64,000 nucleotides of DNA, taken from Nostoc sp. 106C. Its GTDB lineage: Bacteria; Cyanobacteriota; Cyanobacteriia; Cyanobacteriales; Nostocaceae. Numbering within the stretch: position 1 is the stretch's first letter; the number at the start of each line of letters is the position of its first letter. A model generated the notes under the pieces. The model searched no databases, was not told the origin of the DNA, and was given only the letters and a program-made list of their open reading frames with translations. Positions 8,035-17,201 of the stretch are shown here, one piece after another. Position numbers and translations under genes: made by a program. The stretch lies in contig NZ_MTAW01000132.1 in NCBI RefSeq assembly GCF_002154725.1, forward strand, positions 1-64,000, written 5' to 3'.

Positions 8035-11000
8035 ATGACACGCTCTCCGAATTCTAATCGGCGTTTATGGCTGCTGTTATTAAGTCGTACCAGCATTGCT
8101 TTAGGAGTGCTTTTAATCGCTGGGATTGTGGGGGGCATTTGGTGGGCTAATATTTTTATTCATCAAAAGTTAGCACCGTTAATTGAAAGCAATCTTTTAG
8201 AGTTGCTAGGACGACCTGTAAACTTAGGCGCAGTTCAAGGTTTTTCGCCGAATAGTTTGCGTTTTGGTAAAACATCAGTCCCTGCAACTACAACAGATCC
8301 AGATACAGTGGTAGCACAAGCGGTAGATGTAGGATTCGATCCCTGGCAATTAGTTTTCAACCGGACATTAAAGCTAAATGTTACATTAATTCAGCCTGCT
8401 GTTTATATCGAACAGGATCAACAAGGGCGCTGGGTTTCAACTAGACTCAATACTGCATCTCAAGAACGCAAAGGTTTTATTCAAACTCAACTAGAGTCAC
8501 TGCGGTTGCAAAATGGCGGTTTAATCTTAGCCCCATATATTCCCCAAGGTAAGCCGAGAGTAACAGTTGGGTTCAATCAACTTAACGGTATTGCCAATTT
8601 TTTAGAGCAAAATCAACGCATTAATTTTGATGTTAGCACTCAAGCTCTTACTGGGGGAAGTGTACAGATTGCTGGAGAGACGCTTCCGAAAACATCTCAA
8701 ACAACCCTGAAAGTTCGTACAGCTAGTTTACTCGCAACTAATCTGACGCAATTGGTGCAGACACCAGTTAGCTTGCAAGCTGGAAGTATAGATAGTGATT
8801 TGACAGTTAAGTTACAACGAAATCAGCCGAAAACTAGTATTTTTGGCACAGTTGGCGTTAATCAAGTAGTAGCACAACTTAATAATTTTCCGACAAAAAT
8901 AACTAACACTACAGGTAAATTACAATTCCAGGGTGAGCAGGTTGCACTGGAAAATTTTACTGCAAGCTTGGGTAACATTCCCGCGCAAATCAACGGCTCT
9001 ATAAATACTCAAACGGGTTATAACCTGACAGCTGATGTGAAAGCTGTTAGCACTCAAAACCTCTTACAAACCTTTAACGTTAAACTACCGATCGCAACTG
9101 CTGGCGACTTCACTGCAAATATCAAGTTGCAAGGTGCAATTAAACAGCCAGTGTTAGTAGGTGCGGTAAGTACCATTAAACCTGCTGTTATTGACCGTGT
9201 TAGCTTTGAGAAAATTACCACTCAGTTTCGCGGCACACCTCAGGAAATTGTTATTTCCCAAATTCAAGCTACCCCAACTTTAGGCGGACAAATTACTGGT
9301 AAAGGTCGAGTTGGCTTAGGAAAACAGAGCAAAGTTGCGATAAACTTGCAGGCGGCGAATGTACCGGGGGATGCGATCGCGCAAACTTACAACGCAAATT
9401 TAAATAATATTCGCATTGGTACAGTCTCTGCAAATACCCAAGTTTCGGGAACTCTCGCTAATTTACAAACCCTGGTGCAAATCCAAGCACCTCTAGCTAC
9501 TTATCCGGGTAAAGTCGAATTAGCGGTTAACAAGGGAAATATCCAAATCCAAAATACAGCTTTTCAAGTAGCAGGGGGTACAGTTGCAGCACGAGGACAA
9601 CTTATAGGCGATCGCTGGCAAGCTTTTGTTGATGCTTCTCGAGTTCCTCTCAATAGTTTAGCCCAAGCGACGCGCACTCAAGAAAACCCCAACGCAACTT
9701 TACCACCCCAGTTTCAAGGCACTTTAAACGGTGAATTCAATTTAGCGGGAACTACAAAATCATTTCAACTACCTAACATTCAAGCTTCTGGACAGGCGAA
9801 TTTGAATGTCGCTGGAGGTAGGGTTAACCTCAATAATATCCGCTTGAATAATGGTTTATGGCAAGCTGTAGCGAATGCGTCCGGAGTACAACTCAATCAA
9901 TTTGCCAAAAATGTCAAAGGACAGATTGTAAATAGTAATGTCCAGATTACAGGCAATACTAACTCCTTTGCCTTAAATAACATTCAAGCCGCTGGCGAGG
10001 CGCGGCTGAATTTGGCTCAAGGGAATGTTAATGTCCGAAATATCAGCTTGAGTGGTGGTAACTGGCAAGCTTTAGCCAATATTTCCCAAGTTCAACTGAA
10101 TAATTTATCACAAAATTTGCGTGGGCGGTTAAATGGTGATGTGCGTGTAGCGGGAACTACCGCTTCCTTTCAACCACAAAACATTCAAGCCGCAGGTACA
10201 GTGAGATTTTCTCAAGGTTTAGCGGCACTCACACAACCACTAACTGCTCAATTTCAATGGAATGGTAGTGGCTTGCAAATTGTCCAAGCAACTGCACCAG
10301 GTTTAAGGGCGGCTGGTAATATTGCTGTGGCGTTGCAACCAACTCCCCAAATTACCGGGTTAAACTTAAATGTTCAGGCACAAAATTATAATCTGCAAAG
10401 TCTGCCAGTGAAGCTTCCTGGTAATATTGCTTTGGCAGGGAGGGTAGATTTTAACGGACAAGTAGCGGGTACGCCTACTACCCCTATTGCTAATGGCAAT
10501 ATTCGTTTAGAAAATTTGGCTGTCAACGGTTTAGCATTTGACCCGGTGTTAACTGGTAGTGTCCGTTATCAGCAAGGACAGGGAACCCAATTTCAAGTTG
10601 CTGGTAGACAAGACCTAATTGCTGTTTCTTTAGGTGCAAATAATCGTCCAACTACATTTAATATTAGACGAGATAAAACTATCGCGACTGGTAACACAGT
10701 TGGAGATACTTTAACAGTTAACGTTCAAGACTTTCCCATATCTATAGCTAAAAGTTTCATTCCTGCTAACGCAAACTTAGGTACAATTAACGGACAATTA
10801 TCAGGAAATTTAGCAGTTAATTTAAATGATTATAGTTTAGTTGGCAATGTAGCAGTTGCTCAACCTAGAATTGGCAGAATTCAAGCAGATGAGTTTCGCG
10901 GCAATATTAGTTATGGCAATGGTAATTTCAGTTTAACTAATGGGCAATTGCTGCAAGGTGCAACTCGTTATGCACTCAGTGGAAATTTACCAACCACAGG

Positions 11001-13293
11001 TAATAAACCCTTGCAATTTGACGTTAGCTTTGACCAAGCTAGAATTGAAAATTTACTGCAAACGCTCAATATTTACAATTTTAAAGATGTACGTACTGGC
11101 TTGCAACCTCCAAAATTAGCTGGTGCGGAAGTATTACAAACTCAGCCTGTAAGTTTGCCCGATACTAATTTATTAGGGCAAATAGCTTATGTATCCAAAA
11201 TACAAAACCAAGTTGCCCAAGAAAGAACGCAGGAACAAGCTTCTCGCCGTATACCAACTTTAGAAGAATTGCAAGGCATTATCAGTGGTAGGTTAGGAGT
11301 CACAGGCAGTTTGCGATCGGGCTTGAATATTGGTTTTAATTTTACAGGTAATAATTGGGTATGGGGTAACTATAATATTAACCAAATTGTAGCGAGTGGT
11401 AATTATGAGAATGGTAATTTAACCCTACAACCTCTGCAAGTTAATTTCAATAACTCTCTCATAGCTTTTAATGGACAATTGAGCCAACAAGCATTATCTG
11501 GTCAAGCTCAAGTCCAAAATTTAGCGCTAACAGATATTAAACCTTTCTTCCCTCAATTACCTGTAGATGTTACAGGTAATGTAAATGCTAATGCTACCCT
11601 CAGCGGAAATTTAAATAATCCTCAAGCTGTCGGGGAATTAGCTTTGGTAAATGGCAACTTAAATAATCAATCTATACAGTCAGCCCAAGTTGCTTTTAAC
11701 TATAATAATGCAGAGTTAAATTTTGACAGCAACATTTTAGTTAGTGGCACACAACCAATTCAAATTAATGGCAGTGTTCCGGCTAAATTACCCTTTGCTT
11801 CCGCACAGCCAGATAGCAATCAAATTAGCATCCAGGCGAACGTTCAAAATGAAGGTTTGGCAGTATTAAATGTACTTAATAATCAAGTAAAGTGGGTAGA
11901 TGGTCAAGGACAAGTAAACGTACAAGTGCAGGGAACATTAGCTCGACCAGAGACTACTGGTACTGCCACAATTAATAATGCCACAATCAATGTGCAAAGC
12001 CTTTCGGAACCGTTAACCAACGTTACAGGGACAGCGCGGTTTGCAGGCGATCGCTTAATTGTTGATAATCTTCAAGGGCAATATAGTCGCGGACAATTAA
12101 CGGCGACGGGAATTCTACCGATTTTTGCTAGTCAAAATGCTCAACAACAAGCAGCTGCTAATCCCCTCACGGTAGCTTTAGAGAACTTGAGGGTGAATCT
12201 TCAAGGATTATATCAAGGCGGAGTTAGCGGTAATGCTGTCATTACTGGCACAGCCTTTAGTCCCAAACTCGGCGGTAGAATTGAGCTAAATAATGGTGAA
12301 GTATCATTAGGACAAGCCACCTCTAAGACATCTGGAACAACCCCTACCACTGAAAGTACATCAACTTCCCCAGAAATTACAGTCACAACACCAGAATCAG
12401 CTACTGCTACTAATTCGGCGACAACACCCACAGCCAGCAATACAGCGAGAATACCTATAGAGTTTGCGAATTTACAACTAGCTTTAGCTAACAATGTTCG
12501 CGTGACGCGTCAACCGCTATTTAGCTTTGTCGCTCAAGGTGATATCACTCTCAATGGAACCTTGGCTAAACCTCGTCCCCAAGGACAGGTTCGACTGCGA
12601 CGAGGTCAAATAAATTTATTTACCAGTCAATTTACCTTAGCTCGTGGTTACAACCAAACCGCAGTATTTACTCCCAATCAGGGATTTGACCCAACTTTAG
12701 ATGTCCGCCTAGTAACAATTGTCCCAGAGGCAACTCGCACTTTATCGCGAACCTCACGCATATCTAGTGAGGTTCAAGATGTTTCTGCAATAAACTTTGG
12801 CACTTTAAACACTGTGCGCATTCAAGCTATAGCAAAAGGGCCAGCCAGTCAATTATCTAGAAATCTTGTGCTAACTAGCGAACCTCGCCGTAGTAGAGGA
12901 GAAATCGTAGCTTTACTAGGTGGCTCATTTCTTAACACTTTGCAGCAAGGTGATACAGGTTTAGGACTGATTAACATAGCTGGTTCGGCAATTTTTTCCA
13001 ACTTGCAAGGTACTATTAGTCAAATTGGTGAAACTATTGGCTTAAGTGAATTGCGGTTATTTCCAACTCTAGTGACTAATAGAAATACTAATGTTTCTGT
13101 ACTCGGTTTAGCAGCCGAGGGTGTATTTGATGTATCAAGGAATTTTTCTGTTTCTTTGTCGCGGGTTTTTGCTACTGATGAACCCTTACTTTACAACGTA
13201 ATTTATCGTTTAAATGACGACATTCGTGTACGTGGTGGTACTAATTTCGGAGATGAAGGTCGCGCTGTTGTTGAGTATGAAACAAGGTTTTAA
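8035..13293 (+). CDS. tamB: TamB-like translocation and assembly module protein (DUF490)
   Basis: This 1752-residue protein has an N-terminal membrane anchor (about residues 11-35) followed by a long region of beta-strand repeats rich in N, Q and G (motifs like NLNVAGGRVNLNNI and LSGNLNNPQAVGEL). Its C-terminal part has the DUF490 features PRPQGQVRLRRGQINLF and SRGEIVALLGGSF. TamB in proteobacteria and TIC236 in plastids form an inner-to-outer-membrane bridge for lipid transport or protein assembly, and cyanobacteria encode the ancestral form. A GAGGATGAG ribosome-binding region precedes the ATG. A low-complexity T/S/P stretch near residues 1420-1465 looks like a linker. Confidence 0.9.
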   Translation: MTRSPNSNRRLWLLLLSRTSIALGVLLIAGIVGGIWWANIFIHQKLAPLIESNLLELLGRPVNLGAVQGFSPNSLRFGKTSVPATTTDPDTVVAQAVDVGFDPWQLVFNRTLKLNVTLIQPAVYIEQDQQGRWVSTRLNTASQERKGFIQTQLESLRLQNGGLILAPYIPQGKPRVTVGFNQLNGIANFLEQNQRINFDVSTQALTGGSVQIAGETLPKTSQTTLKVRTASLLATNLTQLVQTPVSLQAGSIDSDLTVKLQRNQPKTSIFGTVGVNQVVAQLNNFPTKITNTTGKLQFQGEQVALENFTASLGNIPAQINGSINTQTGYNLTADVKAVSTQNLLQTFNVKLPIATAGDFTANIKLQGAIKQPVLVGAVSTIKPAVIDRVSFEKITTQFRGTPQEIVISQIQATPTLGGQITGKGRVGLGKQSKVAINLQAANVPGDAIAQTYNANLNNIRIGTVSANTQVSGTLANLQTLVQIQAPLATYPGKVELAVNKGNIQIQNTAFQVAGGTVAARGQLIGDRWQAFVDASRVPLNSLAQATRTQENPNATLPPQFQGTLNGEFNLAGTTKSFQLPNIQASGQANLNVAGGRVNLNNIRLNNGLWQAVANASGVQLNQFAKNVKGQIVNSNVQITGNTNSFALNNIQAAGEARLNLAQGNVNVRNISLSGGNWQALANISQVQLNNLSQNLRGRLNGDVRVAGTTASFQPQNIQAAGTVRFSQGLAALTQPLTAQFQWNGSGLQIVQATAPGLRAAGNIAVALQPTPQITGLNLNVQAQNYNLQSLPVKLPGNIALAGRVDFNGQVAGTPTTPIANGNIRLENLAVNGLAFDPVLTGSVRYQQGQGTQFQVAGRQDLIAVSLGANNRPTTFNIRRDKTIATGNTVGDTLTVNVQDFPISIAKSFIPANANLGTINGQLSGNLAVNLNDYSLVGNVAVAQPRIGRIQADEFRGNISYGNGNFSLTNGQLLQGATRYALSGNLPTTGNKPLQFDVSFDQARIENLLQTLNIYNFKDVRTGLQPPKLAGAEVLQTQPVSLPDTNLLGQIAYVSKIQNQVAQERTQEQASRRIPTLEELQGIISGRLGVTGSLRSGLNIGFNFTGNNWVWGNYNINQIVASGNYENGNLTLQPLQVNFNNSLIAFNGQLSQQALSGQAQVQNLALTDIKPFFPQLPVDVTGNVNANATLSGNLNNPQAVGELALVNGNLNNQSIQSAQVAFNYNNAELNFDSNILVSGTQPIQINGSVPAKLPFASAQPDSNQISIQANVQNEGLAVLNVLNNQVKWVDGQGQVNVQVQGTLARPETTGTATINNATINVQSLSEPLTNVTGTARFAGDRLIVDNLQGQYSRGQLTATGILPIFASQNAQQQAAANPLTVALENLRVNLQGLYQGGVSGNAVITGTAFSPKLGGRIELNNGEVSLGQATSKTSGTTPTTESTSTSPEITVTTPESATATNSATTPTASNTARIPIEFANLQLALANNVRVTRQPLFSFVAQGDITLNGTLAKPRPQGQVRLRRGQINLFTSQFTLARGYNQTAVFTPNQGFDPTLDVRLVTIVPEATRTLSRTSRISSEVQDVSAINFGTLNTVRIQAIAKGPASQLSRNLVLTSEPRRSRGEIVALLGGSFLNTLQQGDTGLGLINIAGSAIFSNLQGTISQIGETIGLSELRLFPTLVTNRNTNVSVLGLAAEGVFDVSRNFSVSLSRVFATDEPLLYNVIYRLNDDIRVRGGTNFGDEGRAVVEYETRF

Positions 13294-13648
13294 TTATATT
13301 GCTTTCATTTTATCAAGAACTGCAGAGAGCAGAAGGGATAAATCCCTCCTATTTTCTTCAAACTTAGACTTCTTGCAAAAATACGAATCAGCAAAAAAGG
13401 AACCACAGATAAACACCGATAAATATCGGTGTTTATCTGTGTTTATCTGTGGTTTGATATTCAAAACTTTGACTTATGCAAGAGACTCCATGATCTGCGC
13501 GCACAAGGAATAATGAAAATGATCTTGGAACGATTTTGCGTTGTTTCAGCCTCTATTTTCAAGGCAGGTCTATTCTTTCATTAACGTAGGTTCGACGAAT
13601 CTCACCCCACCCCTGTTGACTTGTGTGCATCTGTTGTTGTAATTTTAT
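13294..13648. other. Convergent intergenic region with a long palindrome, no gene
   Basis: This 355-bp gap separates tamB from the convergent sfsA. It contains an 18-bp perfect inverted repeat (13404-13441) and otherwise AT-rich DNA. The tamB-side open frame that runs into it is a shadow of the tamB end. Confidence 0.6.
13404..13441. repeat. Perfect 18-bp inverted repeat of the CACAGATAAACAC family
   Basis: CACAGATAAACACCGATA (13404-13421) is the reverse complement of 13424-13441, with only AA between the arms. The neighbouring bases repeat GTTTATCTGTGGTTT. Related CACAGAT..AACACAGAT strings occur at 17890-17928 and 60064-60090, so this is a dispersed repeat. Between convergent genes it could act as a bidirectional terminator, although neither side has a strong T-run. 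Confidence 0.6.
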
Positions 13649-14371
13649 TCAGATTTTTAATTTTGCTAAACCTAAATAACGAATACCTTCTGGTGAAACG
13701 TCAAAACGGCAGGGTAACACTTCTAAACCGAGAGCGATCGCATCGCGCAATAACTTACCATATATAGGGTCTTTACTATCACCAGGGGCAAACTCTGTAC
13801 AATCACCTCGATTGATAAAGTACAGCATGACTGCGCGACTGAAGGGTAGCAGCGCCATGAGTTCCCGCAAGTGCTTTTGCCCTCTTGTCGTTTCTGTGTC
13901 GGGAAAGAGTGCTAAATTATCTTGGGTCCAGGTTGTATTTTTCACTTCTAAATAAATTGGGCGATCTTCATCATTTCCTGTCAAGAAAAAATCTACTCGA
14001 CTTTTTTTGTCTTGCCCATAAACCACTTCGCCCTTGATATGACTATATTCACCCAATTCTGGAAATAAATATCTTGCTAAAGCTAGCTTTACTATCTGAT
14101 TTGGCAAAGCAGTATTTACGCCTACCCAAGTCGGCTCATGATCATGCACCTGAATCAGTTCTAAAGTGTAAGCTAGTTTACGGTTAGGATTGGCACTTTT
14201 AGATAGCTGTACCGCACTACCAGGAGTAGATACTCCAGTCATCGGCCCTGTATTGGGACAGTGTGCTGTTACTATTTCGCCAGAAGTCAGTTGTACATCA
14301 GCAAAAAAGCGCTTGTAGCGCTTGAGTAGAATCCCAGGATATAAAGTTGGGTAGCGATAAAGCCAATCCAT
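13649..14371 (-). CDS. sfsA: SfsA-family nuclease (sugar fermentation stimulation protein)
   Basis: The 240-residue product carries the SfsA signature: LLKRYKRFFADVQL at the start, AHCPNTGPMTG near residue 45, then SRVDFFL and IYLEVKNTTW, followed by FPDTETTRGQKHL. The D..ExK pattern belongs to the PD-(D/E)XK-like nuclease fold, and SfsA homologues have been reported to act on nucleic acids. The start was set at the ATG at 14371 rather than a TTG eight codons earlier, because GGAGAGGG lies about nine bases upstream and the length then matches the family. Confidence 0.9.
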   Translation of the reverse strand: MDWLYRYPTLYPGILLKRYKRFFADVQLTSGEIVTAHCPNTGPMTGVSTPGSAVQLSKSANPNRKLAYTLELIQVHDHEPTWVGVNTALPNQIVKLALARYLFPELGEYSHIKGEVVYGQDKKSRVDFFLTGNDEDRPIYLEVKNTTWTQDNLALFPDTETTRGQKHLRELMALLPFSRAVMLYFINRGDCTEFAPGDSKDPIYGKLLRDAIALGLEVLPCRFDVSPEGIRYLGLAKLKI

Positions 14372-14697
14372 AATTTTGACCCTCTCCTCTATCAAGGCAA
14401 GGAGATTATTAAGAGCTAAACAAGTTTAACTCTAAAGGATTACCATTTTTACTGTGCTTGGTGTGTCACTTTTCTATTTAATTACAAAGTTTTATATTCT
14501 CTTATCCTCTGTGACAAATTAACTGCACATGGTATTAGCCAGTGGTTATACCAATTTGAAAAAAGAATGCGACAGATTGTAGGGGCACGGCACTGCCGTG
14601 ACCTCTAGAATATATTGATGTGTCGCAAACATTATTTGAATTGGTATTACTTGCGCGCGAATAAAACGACCCAGGCAAACTTTTTATGAGTTTAATT
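14372..14697. other. Intergenic region with a MITE-like palindromic element
   Basis: The 326-bp gap between sfsA and the acyltransferase gene, both on the minus strand, contains the 100-bp palindromic element at 14548-14647. The rest is AT-rich and must include the sfsA promoter; no clear consensus was identified. Confidence 0.5.
14548..14647. mobile_element. 100-bp MITE-like element, ATACCAATT termini
   Basis: The element is bounded by ATACCAATT (14548-14556) and AATTGGTAT (14639-14647). Within the arms are GCGACA and TGTCGC, and the centre holds GGCACGGCACTGCCGTG. The whole sequence can fold into one long imperfect hairpin. It encodes nothing. Compact palindromes of this kind are common in filamentous cyanobacteria and are probably mobilised in trans. 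Confidence 0.6.
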
Positions 14698-15408
14698 CTA
14701 AGATGAGACAGATAATTCTGTAGACTTAGCAACTTCTTTATTGCTACGGCTTTTGATTACTCGTGCAGGTACACCCACAGCTACCGAAAATGGGGGAATA
14801 TCTTTAGTAACAACAGCCCCAGCACCGATAACACATCCTCTACCAATTGTCACGCCATCTAATACTTTCACCCCATGTCCTAGCCAGCAATCATCCTCAA
14901 TCACGATTCCCTGAGAACTAATACCTTGGTATTTGATTAGCTCCATCGGATCTGCAAAGTTGTGATTATTGGCATATATTCCAGTGTGGGCTGCAATTAA
15001 ACAGTGCTTGCCAATTTTGATCTCTCCAGGGCCAGCAATACAAACGCTAGGGCCAATAAAAGTATCTTGACCGATGTGAATATAGGTGTTATTGAGTGCC
15101 CCTATTAAAACATTACGCTCAAGGACAACTCCATTTTCTAAATGGATTTTATTATTTTCGTGTCCTTTTCCATCTATACGAACACCTTTGAAAATATACA
15201 CTCCATTTCCAACTTCAATAGAATTAGTACTAATAAATTCAACACCATCTTGGATATAAACTGAGCTACCTAGCCGGGCAAAAATTGTGCGATATATCAT
15301 ATTACGTAACTTTACGCCTCCAAAAATTGTTGGGATATCGCCTAAAAAAGTGGTTAACAGAAGTTGTTGAAGCCGCTTCAATTTTGAAAAATATTTCAAG
15401 TCATTCAT
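14698..15408 (-). CDS. Left-handed beta-helix (hexapeptide) acyltransferase
   Basis: The 236-residue protein contains hexapeptide repeats over about residues 55-215 (IEVGNGVYI, IHIGQDTFIGP, IKIGKHCLIAAH, IVIEDDCWLGHGVKVLDGVTIGRGCVIGAGAVVTKDI separated over the coil). It closes with PPFSVAVGVPARVI, the usual end of WcaF/maltose-acetyltransferase-type enzymes. The HxF motif (NNHNF) near residue 150 holds the likely catalytic His. Such enzymes acetylate sugars in exopolysaccharide or lipid glycan synthesis. No glycan genes are adjacent, so the acceptor is unknown. Confidence 0.85.
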   Translation of the reverse strand: MNDLKYFSKLKRLQQLLLTTFLGDIPTIFGGVKLRNMIYRTIFARLGSSVYIQDGVEFISTNSIEVGNGVYIFKGVRIDGKGHENNKIHLENGVVLERNVLIGALNNTYIHIGQDTFIGPSVCIAGPGEIKIGKHCLIAAHTGIYANNHNFADPMELIKYQGISSQGIVIEDDCWLGHGVKVLDGVTIGRGCVIGAGAVVTKDIPPFSVAVGVPARVIKSRSNKEVAKSTELSVSS

Positions 15409-15540
15409 GGCTCTATTATTTTTATCTAGATTTTGCTTTTAGAGATTTGTGGAATTGGGAAATGCCTAAGTAATAGTCTTCTATACTTGAGTATTGCTAT
15501 ATAGCATCTAGATTTCTATATCTGCATTATTAGCAGATTA

Positions 15541-15729
15541 ATGAAAAAACAGATGGCTAAGATAAAGTTTTTCAAACGTTTGCAAAACCCAAGCCAAGCT
15601 TTAATGTTAGAAGCTATTAAATATAGGGCTTATTTAATTTTTAGAAATGGCTATACAACAAATATTGTATTTATCAAAGAAGAATTTAGGAGTCACTCAC
15701 TAGAATACCAGAAGGGGATTTTTGTGTGA
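15541..15729 (+). CDS. Doubtful small basic ORF
   Basis: This frame encodes 62 residues, begins MKKQMAKIKFFKRLQ and has no recognised domain. No clear ribosome-binding site precedes it. It overlaps a minus-strand small frame. It could be a relic or a chance ORF and is listed because it is the longest plus-strand frame in this gap. Confidence 0.2.
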   Translation: MKKQMAKIKFFKRLQNPSQALMLEAIKYRAYLIFRNGYTTNIVFIKEEFRSHSLEYQKGIFV

Positions 15730-15840
15730 TTGGTGAGCCTGCACAGCAAGAAGATTTCTTCTGTAAATGACTACGAGCGTCATCTGTACTGCCAAAGCCA
15801 AAGCATAACCCGCAATGCGGATGAATAACAGCGTTTTCAC
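15700..15840 (-). CDS. Doubtful small single-helix membrane peptide
   Basis: From a GTG at 15840 the minus strand encodes 46 residues. A hydrophobic segment (FIRIAGYALALAVQMTLVVI) is followed by a basic stop-transfer-like stretch (YRRNLL). The composition suits a one-pass membrane peptide, but the ribosome-binding site is weak and the frame overlaps another small ORF. It is offered only as a candidate. Confidence 0.2.
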   Translation of the reverse strand: MKTLLFIRIAGYALALAVQMTLVVIYRRNLLAVQAHQSHKNPLLVF

Positions 15841-16139
15841 ACATCCATGAAAACTTTGAATTGGTAACCTTCAATTATTAGTGAGTCTTTTTCTGAATTC
15901 TTTTTCAATTACAAGCCAATTCTGTGATTATTATTTGTTAAGTGTACTTGTTGGAAACCCAATAAAGTAATCTTTATATTTAAAACTGATTAATACTGAA
16001 TATTACTACTTTTGTACAACATCAAATACCTAACTCTCGATGTGTATTACTGAGCAATTTCATAAGCTAATAAAATTCAGCTATCAGTTATTCAATATCA
16101 AAGTAGTTATTGCAATTACATCTTTGTATGCTTTTCCAA

Positions 16140-16162
16140 AGCGAGAAGAAAATTTTCTCGCT
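16140..16162 (-). terminator. Small hairpin downstream of the 43-residue ORF
   Basis: AGCGAGAA (16140-16147) pairs with TTCTCGCT (16155-16162) around a 7-base AT-rich loop. It lies about 60 bp after the stop of the minus-strand ORF at 16224-16355. No perfect T-run follows, so terminator function is only plausible. Confidence 0.3.
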
Positions 16163-16223
16163 ACCCTCAAGATGTAATTTTTGAATTACTCTACAATTTC
16201 CAAGCAAGTACAAGCACGTTAAA

Positions 16224-16355
16224 TTAGGGGGGAGTGTCTCCAACTTCAGCCATCACATTGAAGTTAATCATCGGAGCAAACAAATAAATACTTCCCCGAT
16301 TACTATAACGGCTTTCTTGCAGCCAGTTTTGATAGTCTGCTGCTGTTGTCATCAT
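16224..16355 (-). CDS. Candidate small protein, 43 residues
   Basis: The minus strand reads MMTTAADYQNWLQESRYSNR at the start and ends NVMAEVGDTPP before a TAA. The second ATG at 16352 is an equally good start. The composition (W, Y, F, M present, balanced charges) and ordinary codon use look like a real small protein rather than random AT-rich translation. It is isolated in a 1.8-kb gap, with a hairpin 60 bp downstream. No family is recognised; a secreted peptide precursor is one possibility among several. Confidence 0.35.
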   Translation of the reverse strand: MMTTAADYQNWLQESRYSNRGSIYLFAPMINFNVMAEVGDTPP

Positions 16356-16719
16356 CACTTACACAGAGAATTTACATATTCACTAAAGCGCCTTTATAGT
16401 GACACAAGTAGTGTGCTTTCACCATCCTAAAAGAGACTTACGAAAGTATTGTAAAGAAAGAGTAAAGTTTAAACAAAAAATATAAATATTCTACAAAAGC
16501 TATGATTTTATCATTGGTTAAATTCTAATTTTAAGACATAAATTATACTAGCAAGCATCAGCTATTAATTAAATAAATAACTACAAGAAATCAGAGGAAA
16601 TACAGATAGAAAAAGCCACCAGTATTCTTTATTTGGTGCTTCATTAGATAGTTAATTTTATTGTTAATTTCTGATATTAAGTATTTTTAGTAAACTTTTT
16701 AGTTGTGTTCGACAAAAAC

Positions 16720-16826
16720 CTACCTAAACAGCAAGACAGGAATATGGCTGCTGCGTAGTATTTGGGCTGTAGTAGTGCCAATAATTAGTGCCGAATATGG
16801 CTGTGTCCGTAGGCTCCAATAATCAG
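16720..16826 (-). pseudogene. 3' remnant of a universal stress protein gene, frameshifted
   Basis: The minus strand reads LIIGAYGHSHIRH, then after a one-base frame change LIIGTTTAQILRSSHIPVLL followed by FR and a stop. This is the C-terminal ATP-binding signature of UspA proteins (G..GHS..R..L.GS.....L..S..PVL). The N-terminal two thirds cannot be found upstream in any frame. The gene is therefore both truncated and frameshifted. Confidence 0.7.
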
Positions 16827-17201
16827 TAAATTCTACGTGGGAGGCTATAACCTTTTCTGATTTGCCATGCATGATTAAACAGTGCAATATCTATACCTAT
16901 AACTATGTCTGGGGTATAACGAACCTGCGCTGCCCACAGTAGATTTATCACAGCAGTGAGCGATCGCTAAACTCTCTCACTAATAAATGTTGCATTCGAT
17001 GGGACAGCAAGCGTGCGATCGCACTACTACTCTAAATAATATTGCTCATACTTTAGTAAGACAATACCTCTATACCATAGTTTGGTAATTTCTGTAGTTA
17101 TTATCACGACAGTTTAATAAAAAGTAGCATACAATAGATCTTATCAGCCTCCTAAAAGAAAAAAAGTTAGGAGGGTTGCAATCTGCAAGTAGGTAAATCC
17201 T

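Larger units (their letters stand above)
15409..17201. other. 1.8-kb gene-poor, decaying region
   Basis: No full-size gene is present. The stretch holds two weak small open frames (15541-15729 plus strand and 15700-15840 minus strand), a better small ORF at 16224-16355, a small hairpin at 16140-16162 and a broken universal stress protein end at 16720-16826. The remainder is AT-rich sequence without recognisable homology, and appears to be a graveyard of former genes. Confidence 0.55.

Noticed and set aside
12213-12494. 93-residue ORF antisense to tamB
   Set aside because: It lies opposite the T/S/P-rich linker of tamB; its V/A-rich composition is a by-product of that bias.
13214-13513. 99-residue ORF overlapping the tamB end
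   Set aside because: It starts inside tamB and runs through the CACAGATAAACAC palindrome, with translated repeat at its C-terminus.
15686-15874. 62-residue minus-strand ORF
   Set aside because: Cys-rich, no domain, and in conflict with two other small frames; none is well supported.
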